Part shown: positions 26,689 to 34,223 of the stretch, one piece after another
Layout of the letters: every line of letters begins with the position of its first letter
Position numbering within the stretch: position 1 is the stretch's first letter
Notes under the pieces: generated by a model
The model's database searches: none
The model's input: the letters and a program-made list of their open reading frames with translations, nothing else
What the model was told of the DNA's origin: nothing
Made by a program: the position numbers and the translations under genes
NCBI RefSeq assembly: GCF_000425785.1
Contig: NZ_AUEC01000011.1
Span: forward strand, 145,094 to 209,093
Reading direction: 5' to 3'
Source: Pseudomonas taiwanensis DSM 21245
GTDB taxonomy: Bacteria > Pseudomonadota > Gammaproteobacteria > Pseudomonadales > Pseudomonadaceae
Length of the DNA: 64,000 nt

Positions 26689-28056
26689 CTAGCGCACTGG
26701 GTCAATGGCAACGGTTTCCTGGTACTCGGGCACGCAGACCTGCCAACCGAGCTCGATGCTGATCCGCCGTCGCAGCGTGTCGGCGGCATGGGGCTCGCCA
26801 TGGATGACGTAGGTCTGGCGTGGCGGGCGGGCGAATCCGCGCAGCCACTCCATGATCTCGTCGGCATCGGCATGCGCTGAAAGGTTCTCCATGGCATGCA
26901 CCTGGGCCCGGATGGGCACGTCTTCGCCATGCAGGCGGACGTTGTGTGCACCGGCGACGATATCAGCCCCGCGCGTACCACCGGCCTGGAAACCCGAGAA
27001 CAGGATGCTGTTGCGTGGGTTTGGGGCCAACGCCTTGAGATGGTGCAGCACCCGTCCACCAGTCGCCATGCCACTGGCGGCGATGATCACCGAAGGTTCC
27101 CGCAGCTGATCCAGATGCCGGGACTCATCGACCGTACGGATGATATGCGTGCCCCTGCACATTGCCGCGCATTCCGTGGACGTCAAGCGATGCTCGCTTC
27201 TGAACTGCTGGTACAGGGCGGTTGCATCGGTGGCCATCGGGCTGTTGAGGTAGACCGGGATGTCGGGTATCAGGCCATCGCGCTTGAGCTTGTACAGGTA
27301 GTACATCAGTAACTGGGCACGACCGACGGCGAATGACGGTACCAACGTGATGCCATGGCGCAGGAGGGTCTGGTTGATGACCTGGGCAAGGTATTGCTCG
27401 GTTGATTCGGTTGGGTGCTGGCGATCGCCATAGGTGGATTCCACCAGCAGCACGTCTGCCGTCCTGATCAGTTCCGGCGCGCGCATGATCGGGTCCTGTG
27501 GCCGGCCAAGGTCCCCGGAGAAGACCAGCGTCTGGCCATCGACCTTGATCTGCACCGTTGCCGCGCCAAGTATGTGCCCGGCCGTGCGCAACAGCAGCTC
27601 CATGCCTTGCACGACCATGATCGGGTGATGCAACTCCACAGGGCGCAGCAGTGCCAAGGCGCGCTTCGCATCCTGCTCGGTGTACAGCGGGCGTGCCGGT
27701 GAATGCTTGGAGTAGCCGTGGCGGTTGGCATGCTCGGCCTGCTCTTCCTGCAATCGGGCACTGTCGAGCAGCAGGATCTCGGCCAAGGCGCAGGTGGCCG
27801 GGGTTGCGTAGATCGGACCGGCATAGCCTTCCCGTGCGAGCACTGGAAGATAACCACTGTGGTCGAGATGGGCATGGGTCAGCACCACCGCATCGAGTGC
27901 ATGAAGCGCCGCCGGAAGCGGTTCCCAGTTGCGCAGGCGCAGTTGCTTGTAACCTTGGAACAGTCCGCAGTCGATCAGCACACGGCTGCTGTCGCGGGTC
28001 AACAGGAACTTGCTGCCGGTCACGGTCCCGGTACCACCGAGAAATGTCAGTTGCAT
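26689..28056 (-). CDS. Metallo-beta-lactamase/beta-CASP ribonuclease-like protein
   Basis: A 455-residue zinc hydrolase. THAHLDHSGYLP near 58 (H-x-H-x-D-H), AGHILGAATV near 155 and FSGDLGRPQDPI near 175 are the metal-binding motifs; GMATGGRVLHHL near 330 and HGEPHAADTLRRRI near 425 belong to the beta-CASP part. The closest known type is the RNA-processing YsiX/CPSF-73-like group. It starts 2 bases after the USP stop. It could mature or decay RNA during low oxygen, but a DNA substrate cannot be excluded. Confidence 0.88.
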   Translation of the reverse strand: MQLTFLGGTGTVTGSKFLLTRDSSRVLIDCGLFQGYKQLRLRNWEPLPAALHALDAVVLTHAHLDHSGYLPVLAREGYAGPIYATPATCALAEILLLDSARLQEEQAEHANRHGYSKHSPARPLYTEQDAKRALALLRPVELHHPIMVVQGMELLLRTAGHILGAATVQIKVDGQTLVFSGDLGRPQDPIMRAPELIRTADVLLVESTYGDRQHPTESTEQYLAQVINQTLLRHGITLVPSFAVGRAQLLMYYLYKLKRDGLIPDIPVYLNSPMATDATALYQQFRSEHRLTSTECAAMCRGTHIIRTVDESRHLDQLREPSVIIAASGMATGGRVLHHLKALAPNPRNSILFSGFQAGGTRGADIVAGAHNVRLHGEDVPIRAQVHAMENLSAHADADEIMEWLRGFARPPRQTYVIHGEPHAADTLRRRISIELGWQVCVPEYQETVAIDPVR

Positions 28057-28058
28057 GG

Positions 28059-28973
28059 CTAGGGCTCCAGGGTTTCGACCGCTTGAGGGTGAACCGCCAG
28101 GACACTGCACGGTGGACGGCTGACGATGCGCTCGGTGGTATCGCCCAGCAGCTTGTCCAGCCCTTTGGGCTGCACCACACCCATGACCACCGCGTCGATA
28201 TCCAGCGCAGCGACCTGCTCGCGAATCACTTGCACCGGGCCACCTTCCATGAAATGGCGGCGATTCGCCGCGACCCCCTCAGTGTCCGCCAAGGTGTCGA
28301 ACGGCTCCTTCAAGGCGTTGCGCATCTCATCGATCCACGCCTGGGTGACGTTCATGTCCGAGGCGAATACGCCGGCCAGGTTGTAGGCCGAGAGCAGGTG
28401 CAACTGTGCATCGCATTGCAGTGCCAGCGCCTGCGCGGCACGGATCAGCCCACGATTGAAGGATGCCTGGACCTCGGGGGTTTCGCTGAAGGAAGTGTCA
28501 ACGGCGACCAGCACGCGCTGGGGCAGCGACACCGCTGCCGCCGGCACGAAGTGCGTGATGCCCTTCAGGCCCCGCATCAAGGCGCAATCCAGGGGCGTGC
28601 TGAACAGTCGCACCATGGTTGGCGTCGCTTCGCTGTCCTTGATGACCATGTCGGGCTGCAGTTCGCTGATGTAGTCGAGGGCCTGGCTGCGGATGTCGTC
28701 CGCCTGCAGGCTGTCGACCGTCAAGGCGACACCGCTGCCACGGTGACGCTCGACCAAACCTGCCAGCCGTACACGGTAGTGGTCGAACTGGCGCTGGATA
28801 TCGGCCTCGTTCAATCGCTCTTCACGCAACAGGTGCTCCTGCGTCGGTTCGAACAAGCCCAGTACATGCACGCTGGCACCACTGACATGCGCCAGGGCCA
28901 GGGCCCTGCGCAGCGCGGCCGAATGCGGATCGACCTCGGTGAGCAGCACCAGCAGTTGTCGATATTGACCCAT
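28059..28973 (-). CDS. Tandem universal stress protein, first gene of a five-gene run
   Basis: A 304-residue double-UspA protein. It starts YRQLLVLLTEVD; the second domain starts QRVLVAVDTS near residue 160 and ends VVMGVVQPKG then LGDTTERIV. The same VVQP...GDTTER ending appears in the USP at 4217-5107, so these two are closest relatives. SD CGGAGG. Two Anr-like boxes lie upstream, one for each divergent gene. It probably leads the transcript USP, beta-CASP, membrane protein, phosphoribosyltransferase, hydrolase. Confidence 0.87.
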   Translation of the reverse strand: MGQYRQLLVLLTEVDPHSAALRRALALAHVSGASVHVLGLFEPTQEHLLREERLNEADIQRQFDHYRVRLAGLVERHRGSGVALTVDSLQADDIRSQALDYISELQPDMVIKDSEATPTMVRLFSTPLDCALMRGLKGITHFVPAAAVSLPQRVLVAVDTSFSETPEVQASFNRGLIRAAQALALQCDAQLHLLSAYNLAGVFASDMNVTQAWIDEMRNALKEPFDTLADTEGVAANRRHFMEGGPVQVIREQVAALDIDAVVMGVVQPKGLDKLLGDTTERIVSRPPCSVLAVHPQAVETLEP

Positions 28974-29043
28974 GGCGAACCTCCGGGCTTGCGCGGCTGG
29001 CGTGATGATGTAGGCGATTGTCCGGAGGCAGGCTGATGCGCGC

Positions 29044-29057
29044 TTGATGCAGATCAG
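29044..29057 (-). promoter_or_regulatory. Anr/FNR box for the five-gene USP run
   Basis: TTGATGCAGATCAG (CTGATCTGCATCAA on the minus strand), 9/10, is centred 77 bases from the USP start. GACAAT lies about 21 bases after it on the minus strand. Confidence 0.72.
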
Positions 29058-29081
29058 AAAAACCACCTGCCGCGCCTGAAC

Positions 29082-29095
29082 TTGACGATTGTCAG
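29082..29095 (+). promoter_or_regulatory. Weak Anr/FNR box for the second GNAT gene
   Basis: TTGACGATTGTCAG, 7/10, is centred 72 bases before the GNAT start. TACAAC lies 21 bases downstream. The fit of spacing and -10 supports it more than the box sequence does. Confidence 0.5.
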
Positions 29096-29160
29096 AACCG
29101 GCGCCGCCCAGCACGGTACAACGGCTGCAGCAAGCATCGACCAGGTAATCGGGAGGCGAC

Positions 29161-29709
29161 ATGAACAAGCAGCAGGCTGACCAGCCAGATACGGGCGAGC
29201 ATTGGATCGAGAAGCTTTCGGACGGCGCTGCCGTACTGATCCGTCCGCTGCGAGAAGAGGACCGCGAAAGGGACCGCCGCTTTCTCAGCACGATCGCCTA
29301 CGAAGCCCGACGTTTCCGCTTGATCGCTGGGCTCAGTGGCGGCGTGCCAAGCCTGGATGCGCAGCAAATGCCAGTGGATCACCACCAGCGCGAAGCCTAC
29401 GTTGCCCTGGTCCATGCAGATGGCCAGTTGCACCAGATCGGGGTAAGCCGGTATGCCAGCGTGCCCGGCAGCCGCCTCTGCGAATGCGCCGTCGCCGTGG
29501 ACGAACAATGGCAGCGCAAGGGGCTGGGCCGGTTGCTGATGCAGCACCTGATCGCAGCCGCCAAGCGCAACGGCTTTCACTGCATGATTTCCAGGGACCT
29601 GGCGAACAACTATGCCATGCACCGGCTGACCAAGGGCCTGGGCTTCAGCTCACGCTACTTGGGTGGCGATGTCAGCGAGATCATTCACGAAGTTGACCTT
29701 CGCACCTGA
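29161..29709 (+). CDS. Second GNAT-family N-acetyltransferase
   Basis: A 182-residue paralogue of the GNAT protein at 22556. The N-terminal GEHWIEKLSDGAAVLIRPL and the acetyl-CoA motif WQRKGLGRLLMQHL align directly. It is followed by a hairpin terminator and is a single-gene unit. SD GGGAGGCGAC precedes the start. Both genes are adjacent to a USP gene with an Anr box, which points to duplication of a USP-GNAT unit. The acceptor is unknown. Confidence 0.82.
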   Translation: MNKQQADQPDTGEHWIEKLSDGAAVLIRPLREEDRERDRRFLSTIAYEARRFRLIAGLSGGVPSLDAQQMPVDHHQREAYVALVHADGQLHQIGVSRYASVPGSRLCECAVAVDEQWQRKGLGRLLMQHLIAAAKRNGFHCMISRDLANNYAMHRLTKGLGFSSRYLGGDVSEIIHEVDLRT

Positions 29710-29734
29710 AGACAAGGCCCTTGGGGCCTTGTCT
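29710..29734. terminator. Hairpin terminator between GNAT and USP genes
   Basis: AGACAAGGCC and GGCCTTGTCT form a 10-bp stem with a 5-base loop between converging genes (stops at 29709 and 29736). It can serve both directions. Confidence 0.75.
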
Positions 29735-29735
29735 C

Positions 29736-30662
29736 TCAGCCTTGGGAATGCTCCGGTGAAATCACCAGCACGCTGCTGGACAAGCGATTCAACACCCGCT
29801 CGGCAGTGCTGCCGATGAACCAGCCGATGCCGTGATGGTGGTAGCTGCCCATGACCAGTACGTCGATATCGTTGTTCTCCATGAACAGCGCCAGCACCTT
29901 GGCCGGGTCTCCCAAGCGCAGGTGGCGGTGTTCGGCGGCGATTCCATTGCGCTCGGCAAGTGCCTGGAAGGCATCGCTTTGCGCCTCGTGCAGTGTCTGG
30001 GCCAGGTTGGAGTCGAACAGGAATGAATGCTCGCGGCTGCCGCCGGCGTCCAGGTACATCGACCCCATGTCGTAGGCATATAGCAACTCGATCTGGGCAT
30101 TGCACTGTAATGCCAGCTTCAGCGCCTCGCTGATGATCTGGTCGTTGAAGCCCTCGAACTGGTCTTCCGGGCGCGACAGGTCCACGGCCGCCAGAATCTT
30201 GCGCGGCAGCGCATGGCTGGCCTGGTGAACCAGGTGCAGGGGAATGCGGGTTTCCCGCAGCAACTGAATGTCGAGCGAGGTGAACATTGCCCGTGCCCAC
30301 CAGGGTTCATGCTCGAAGGCCTTGATCAGCATGGCGAAAGGCTGCTCGCGCAGGTGCACGAGTATCTCGTCCAGCGGATGCTGGACCCATACCACTTCGG
30401 TGGTGACCGTCACCCCATTGCGGCGCATCGACAGCGCTTGGGTTTCCAACCATTCACGGTGTTGCTGTACATAGCCTTCGCGCATCACCGCCAGGGCCTG
30501 GTCGTTGACCAAGCCCGCGGTGGCAAGGCCTTCGAGGTAGTCAAACGCCACGATATGCAGGGCCATGCCCTTGGCCTTGGCCAGCGCCGCCGCACGGTCG
30601 TAGACCGGGGTGCGCCGCATCAGAGGCGAAGCGATCAGAAGAAGTCTTTGCGGGTTGTCCAT
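29736..30662 (-). CDS. Tandem universal stress protein
   Basis: A 308-residue double-UspA protein. It begins PQRLLLIASP; the second domain starts RKILAAVDLS and ends VLVMGSYHHHG then IGSTAERVL, keeping the G(S/T) loop. Three consecutive His precede the loop, a local feature not seen in the other copies. An Anr-like box is centred 66 bases before the start, and a divergent fnr operon starts on the other side. USP genes therefore lie beside both fnr genes of the island. Confidence 0.87.
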   Translation of the reverse strand: MDNPQRLLLIASPLMRRTPVYDRAAALAKAKGMALHIVAFDYLEGLATAGLVNDQALAVMREGYVQQHREWLETQALSMRRNGVTVTTEVVWVQHPLDEILVHLREQPFAMLIKAFEHEPWWARAMFTSLDIQLLRETRIPLHLVHQASHALPRKILAAVDLSRPEDQFEGFNDQIISEALKLALQCNAQIELLYAYDMGSMYLDAGGSREHSFLFDSNLAQTLHEAQSDAFQALAERNGIAAEHRHLRLGDPAKVLALFMENNDIDVLVMGSYHHHGIGWFIGSTAERVLNRLSSSVLVISPEHSQG

Positions 30663-30721
30663 GGCGCACCTCAGCGTTTGGGAAGTGTCCCTGGATCATC
30701 CCTGAACCGCCCTATGCGGAC

Positions 30722-30735
30722 TTGACGTTTATCAA
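30722..30735 (-). promoter_or_regulatory. Anr/FNR box for the USP gene
   Basis: TTGACGTTTATCAA (TTGATAAACGTCAA on the minus strand), 9/10, is centred 66 bases from the USP start at 30662. Confidence 0.76.
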
Positions 30736-30780
30736 CTGAACCACTGGACGGACAAACGGCGATGCCAGCTGCGCGAGAAT

Positions 30781-30794
30781 TTGATGCGGATCAA
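30781..30794 (+). promoter_or_regulatory. Perfect Anr/FNR box for the fnr2 operon
   Basis: TTGATGCGGATCAA, 10/10, is centred 78 bases before the small ORF at 30866. CTATACC at 30825-30831 could be a -10 for RpoS- or RpoD-polymerase, which would put the box nearer -49 than -41. Confidence 0.82.
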
Positions 30795-30865
30795 AGCTTC
30801 CTGGCGTTTACGGCGCAATCTGACTCTATACCAACAACAATCATCGAACTCCCTGGAGGCGTGCC

Positions 30866-30952
30866 ATGACGCTCATGACAACCTGCGAAGTCGGCCATGA
30901 ATCATTCGCCAACCCGCCCAATGGCGTGACGAAAATGGCCAATACGCCCTGA
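30866..30952 (+). CDS. Candidate 28-residue small protein or leader peptide
   Basis: ATG at 30866 has a very good SD (GGAGG, 6 bases away) and opens a frame ending in TGA at 30950-30952. The peptide starts MTLMTTCEVG and ends MANTP; it has no hydrophobic helix, so a membrane role is unlikely. It is the first frame after a perfect Anr box and before the fnr2 gene. An AACAACAA stretch (30833-30840), the Hfq/Crc target pattern, lies 26 bases upstream of the ATG. It could be a real microprotein or an attenuating leader. Confidence 0.45.
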   Translation: MTLMTTCEVGHESFANPPNGVTKMANTP

Positions 30953-31034
30953 ACCACCCCTGTTGCTGGCAGGGATGCCTTCGTTTCGCATGGATTTGCA
31001 GTTGGTTTGCTCATGCATGCTTTTGGAGGCTTCC

Positions 31035-31283
31035 ATGAACATCTACGTCGAAACAAGCCCTGAACAGAACCGCTGGTGGGTCCGCATGGACGACTGCCGG
31101 GTGAGCTTCACGACGCCCGACGAAGCGCAAGCCTTCGTCGATCGGCTTAACGCCCGTCTCAATGCACCCCATTCACGCGACATGCTTGCCGACTGGTCAC
31201 CACGCCCCGGCATGGGCAGCACGGGTAAAGCCAATGCTCGGATGGCTACTCAGGCAGATCTCCGATGCGCGAAGGAGGCCTGA
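31035..31283 (+). CDS. Small unrecognised protein upstream of fnr2
   Basis: An 82-residue soluble protein with SD GGAGG before ATG 31035. The first half, beginning MNIYVETSPE, has two aromatic strands and a DEAQAFVDRLNARL helix, which resembles the small DUF2188-like fold (beta strands then a helix), though I cannot assign it. The second half is disordered-looking. Its TGA is 2 bases before the fnr2 ATG, so it is in the same transcript. Function unknown. Confidence 0.7.
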   Translation: MNIYVETSPEQNRWWVRMDDCRVSFTTPDEAQAFVDRLNARLNAPHSRDMLADWSPRPGMGSTGKANARMATQADLRCAKEA

Positions 31284-31285
31284 AA

Positions 31286-32107
31286 ATGACTGGCCTACTG
31301 AACGTGACCTTGCTCGACCAACCGCCAGCGTCGAGTCCCGCGACGCCGATCCACCTGAAACCGCTCACGACCCTGTGCACCGAGTGCCGTGTCAGCGGGT
31401 TGTGCCTGCCCACCGGTCTTCCGGTGCAAGACAACAGTTGCCTGGGCGCCCTGATCGGCCCGCGCCTGCGTGTTCGCAAAGGCGCCGCGCTGTTCAACGC
31501 CAATGACCCGCTGACAACGCTCTATGCCGTGCGCTGCGGCAGCTTCAAGACCAGCCTGAACAGTGCCGAGGGCCAGGGCGTGGTGATCAATTTCTGGATG
31601 CCGGGCGATGTGCTTGGCCTCGACGCCATCGCCACCGAACACCACGTATGCGATGCCATTGCCCTGGAAGACAGCGAGGTGTGCCCTGTCCCCTACCGCC
31701 GGCTGCAGGCCCTGGCACACGACTTTCCCGTCCTGCAGCAAAGCCTGAACCGGTTGATGAGTCGGGAAATCGTGCGCGAGCATGAACGGGTGTTGATGCT
31801 GTGCAACCTCACCGCCGAGCAGCGCCTGGCCAGCTTCCTGGTGGGGTTGTCACGGCGCTTCGTCAGCCGGGGCTATTCTGCCCACGGTTTCATGCTGCGC
31901 ATGTCCCGGGAAGACATGGCCTCGTACCTGGGACTGCGGCTTGAGACCGTCTGTCGTTCGGTCGCCCGCTTGCGTGCGCTGGGTATCGTCAGCATGCGTG
32001 GCAGGCTTGTCGAGATACTCGATCTGCCAGCCTTGATAGCCCTTGAGCAAGGCGGCGCGGACGTCGCGCCCAAGGACAACCCGAAGGCGCCATGCTCGAC
32101 GCGGTGA
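31286..32107 (+). CDS. FNR/Anr-family regulator 2, with altered cluster and DNA-contact residues
   Basis: A 273-residue FNR protein with a longer N-terminus. Cys31, Cys34, Cys40 and Cys133 match the [4Fe-4S] ligands. The residue after the second Cys is Arg35, where FNR and the paralogue at 20613 have Ser; changes at this Ser affect oxygen reactivity in E. coli FNR. The recognition helix reads LETVCR, so Ser of the E-x2-SR contact is Cys. Both suggest slower oxygen response and perhaps changed box preference. SD GGAGG before 31286. It overlaps the next gene by 16 bases. Probably the counterpart of one of the two extra KT2440 FNR proteins. Confidence 0.88.
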   Translation: MTGLLNVTLLDQPPASSPATPIHLKPLTTLCTECRVSGLCLPTGLPVQDNSCLGALIGPRLRVRKGAALFNANDPLTTLYAVRCGSFKTSLNSAEGQGVVINFWMPGDVLGLDAIATEHHVCDAIALEDSEVCPVPYRRLQALAHDFPVLQQSLNRLMSREIVREHERVLMLCNLTAEQRLASFLVGLSRRFVSRGYSAHGFMLRMSREDMASYLGLRLETVCRSVARLRALGIVSMRGRLVEILDLPALIALEQGGADVAPKDNPKAPCSTR

Positions 32108-33333
32108 ATATCAGCCACGGCGCCGTGGCATTGGGCATCGGCATGCTGGTGGGGCTTGAGCGCGAGCGCAAGAAAGGCCGCAATGAAGACCATGCCGCCG
32201 CCGGCCTCCGGACCTTCGCCATCACCGCCCTGTTGGGCTACGTCAGCATGTTGCTGGCCGGGCCCATGCTGGTCGGGTTCGCCAGCCTTGGCCTGGTACT
32301 GATGTTGTGCATGCATTACCACAAACATGCCGACAGAGACCCCGAAGTCACCAGCGAAATCGCCCTGCTGCTGGTGCTGACCCTCGGAGCACTGAGCCTC
32401 GAGGAACCAGAACTGGCCACCGCTGTCGGCGTGGTACTGACCCTGCTCCTGGCACTGCGCCGCGAGCTGCATCATTTCGTGCTCCAGCAACTGAACGAGC
32501 AAGAGCTGCGCGATGGCTTGATGCTGTTGACGATGGCGCTGGTGGTGCTGCCGTCGACACCGGACAGGTTCATGGGGCCGTATGGCGCACTCAACCCTCG
32601 CACCCTCTGTACGCTGGTCGTGCTGCTGATGACCGTCGGTGCGCTGGGGCACATTGCCTTGCGTCTGGTCGGCCCACGCTACGGCTTGCCCCTGAGCGCC
32701 ATCGCATCCGGCTTCGCCTCGGGCACGGCGACGATTGCGCTGCTTGCCCATCAAGCCCGTCAACGCGTCGCTGCCGTGAAATCCCTGGCCGCCGCGGCCG
32801 TGTTGTCCAACCTCGCCAGCATCGCGCAATTCGCCTTGGTACTGGGCATCGTCGACCGCCGCCTGTTGAAACCTTTCATGGCCTCGATCGGGCTCGGTGT
32901 AGGGGTTACGGTGGTTTACGGAACCTTGTTACTGGCACCTTGGCGCAACGACCAAGGCGCGTGCCCGGCACCTCAGGGCGATGGCGCCTTCAACCTCTGG
33001 ACAGCCTTGATCATCACCCTGGCGCTGGCCGGAATCGCCTTGTTCTCGGCATTCCTGCTTCACCACCTGGGCCACAGCGGCGTCAGTATCGCGGCCTTCC
33101 TCGGCGGGATGGGCGATGCCCACGCAGCCACCGCATCGGTAGCCTCGCTGGTTGTGGCAGGACAGCTGGGGACAGCCGATGTCGTGGTACCAGGGATGAT
33201 GGCAGTGACGGGCAATAGCCTGACCAAATGCGTACTGGCGTTCAGCAATGGCGGCTTCGCATTCGCACGTTACCTCGCCCCGGCACAGTTGATCATTCTT
33301 GGCGCGATGTGGCTGGGGCTTTTAGTGACCTGA
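32092..33333 (+). CDS. MgtC/SapB-DUF4010 membrane protein
   Basis: A 413-residue integral membrane protein with about eleven hydrophobic segments. The N-terminal MgtC/SapB-like part includes GMLVGLERERKKG and the AGLRTFAITALLG segment; the C-terminal half corresponds to DUF4010, with GFASGTATIALLA and GDAHAATASVASL. It is translated from within the end of fnr2 (16-base overlap), so the two are coupled. MgtC proteins respond to Mg2+, low pH or ATP status. The transported substrate, if any, is unknown. Confidence 0.84.
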   Translation: MLDAVNISHGAVALGIGMLVGLERERKKGRNEDHAAAGLRTFAITALLGYVSMLLAGPMLVGFASLGLVLMLCMHYHKHADRDPEVTSEIALLLVLTLGALSLEEPELATAVGVVLTLLLALRRELHHFVLQQLNEQELRDGLMLLTMALVVLPSTPDRFMGPYGALNPRTLCTLVVLLMTVGALGHIALRLVGPRYGLPLSAIASGFASGTATIALLAHQARQRVAAVKSLAAAAVLSNLASIAQFALVLGIVDRRLLKPFMASIGLGVGVTVVYGTLLLAPWRNDQGACPAPQGDGAFNLWTALIITLALAGIALFSAFLLHHLGHSGVSIAAFLGGMGDAHAATASVASLVVAGQLGTADVVVPGMMAVTGNSLTKCVLAFSNGGFAFARYLAPAQLIILGAMWLGLLVT

Positions 33334-33426
33334 CTTGTCGAACGCCACTCGGGCATTGCGCAGGAACTTTGCACCCGTCGGACAGGCCTCCTGTTCCAGG
33401 TCTATCGAAAAACGGAGATTACGACG

Positions 33427-33966
33427 ATGAGTGCACCACTCAATGGCAAGCGCGTGGCCTTTCTGGTCACCGATGGATTCGAACAAGTCGAGCTGACCGG
33501 CCCCCGCGAAGCATTGCAAAACAATGGCGCCGTGGTCGATATCCTGAGCGACAAGGAAGGCACTGTGCGGGGCTGGAACCACGACAAGCCCGCTGACGAA
33601 TTCGCCGTCGATGCCACCTTCGAGAATGCGCATCTGGATCTGTACGATGCGCTGGTGCTGCCCGGCGGCGTGCAGAACTCCGATACCATTCGGCTGATTC
33701 CCGGCGCGCAGAAACTGGTCAAAAGCCATCAATCGGCCAACAAGCCGTTGGCAGTGATCTGTCATGGCGCCTGGCTGTTGGTGTCGAGCGGTTTGGCCAA
33801 GGGCAAGCGGATGACCAGCTACAAGACACTGCAGGATGACATTCGCAACGCAGGCGGCACCTGGGTGGACGAAGAGGTGGTGGTGGATGGCAACCTGATC
33901 AGTAGCCGTCAGCCCGATGACATTCCCGCATTCAACGACCAGTTGGTCCGCGCCCTGGCCGTTTGA
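33427..33966 (+). CDS. DJ-1/PfpI-family protein
   Basis: A 179-residue class I glutamine-amidotransferase-like protein. AVICHGAWLL near 114 holds the nucleophile Cys followed by His, and LVTDGFEQVELTGP near 12 carries the acidic partner Glu. Such proteins (YhbO, YajL, PfpI) protect against oxidative and carbonyl stress, and some are deglycases or glyoxalases. It stands alone 94 bases after the island's last operon; no Anr box was found in its leader. SD weak (GGAGATTACGACG). Confidence 0.86.
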   Translation: MSAPLNGKRVAFLVTDGFEQVELTGPREALQNNGAVVDILSDKEGTVRGWNHDKPADEFAVDATFENAHLDLYDALVLPGGVQNSDTIRLIPGAQKLVKSHQSANKPLAVICHGAWLLVSSGLAKGKRMTSYKTLQDDIRNAGGTWVDEEVVVDGNLISSRQPDDIPAFNDQLVRALAV

Positions 33967-34061
33967 GCTGCGCGTTGACACCGCCGCTGCAAGTGAATTG
34001 AACGTCGCGCGCGGCCCCATGACCTAAAGAGGTACCCATCCGCTACTGGAGGTACCTCATC

Positions 34062-34205
34062 ATGCACGATCCCAATGCCCCAGACCCATATGTCGATGAC
34101 GTCCCCCACAACCCAGGTGAACCGGTGCCTGCACCAGACTCCGAAACCGAGGCGCCGGACTGGCCAGAGGACCAAGTCCCGCCAGAAGAGCAATCCGATG
34201 GTTGA
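34062..34205 (+). CDS. Acidic Pro-rich 47-residue protein
   Basis: ATG 34062 has SD GGAGG 9 bases away. The peptide is highly acidic and Pro-rich (ending in PEEQSDG), with no hydrophobic stretch, and looks disordered. It converges with the ligase gene on the other strand. It is one of several small hydrophilic proteins in this region, typical of stationary-phase or desiccation responses, but its function is unknown. Confidence 0.6.
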   Translation: MHDPNAPDPYVDDVPHNPGEPVPAPDSETEAPDWPEDQVPPEEQSDG

Positions 34206-34223
34206 GTGACGGGTTCGCCGGCG

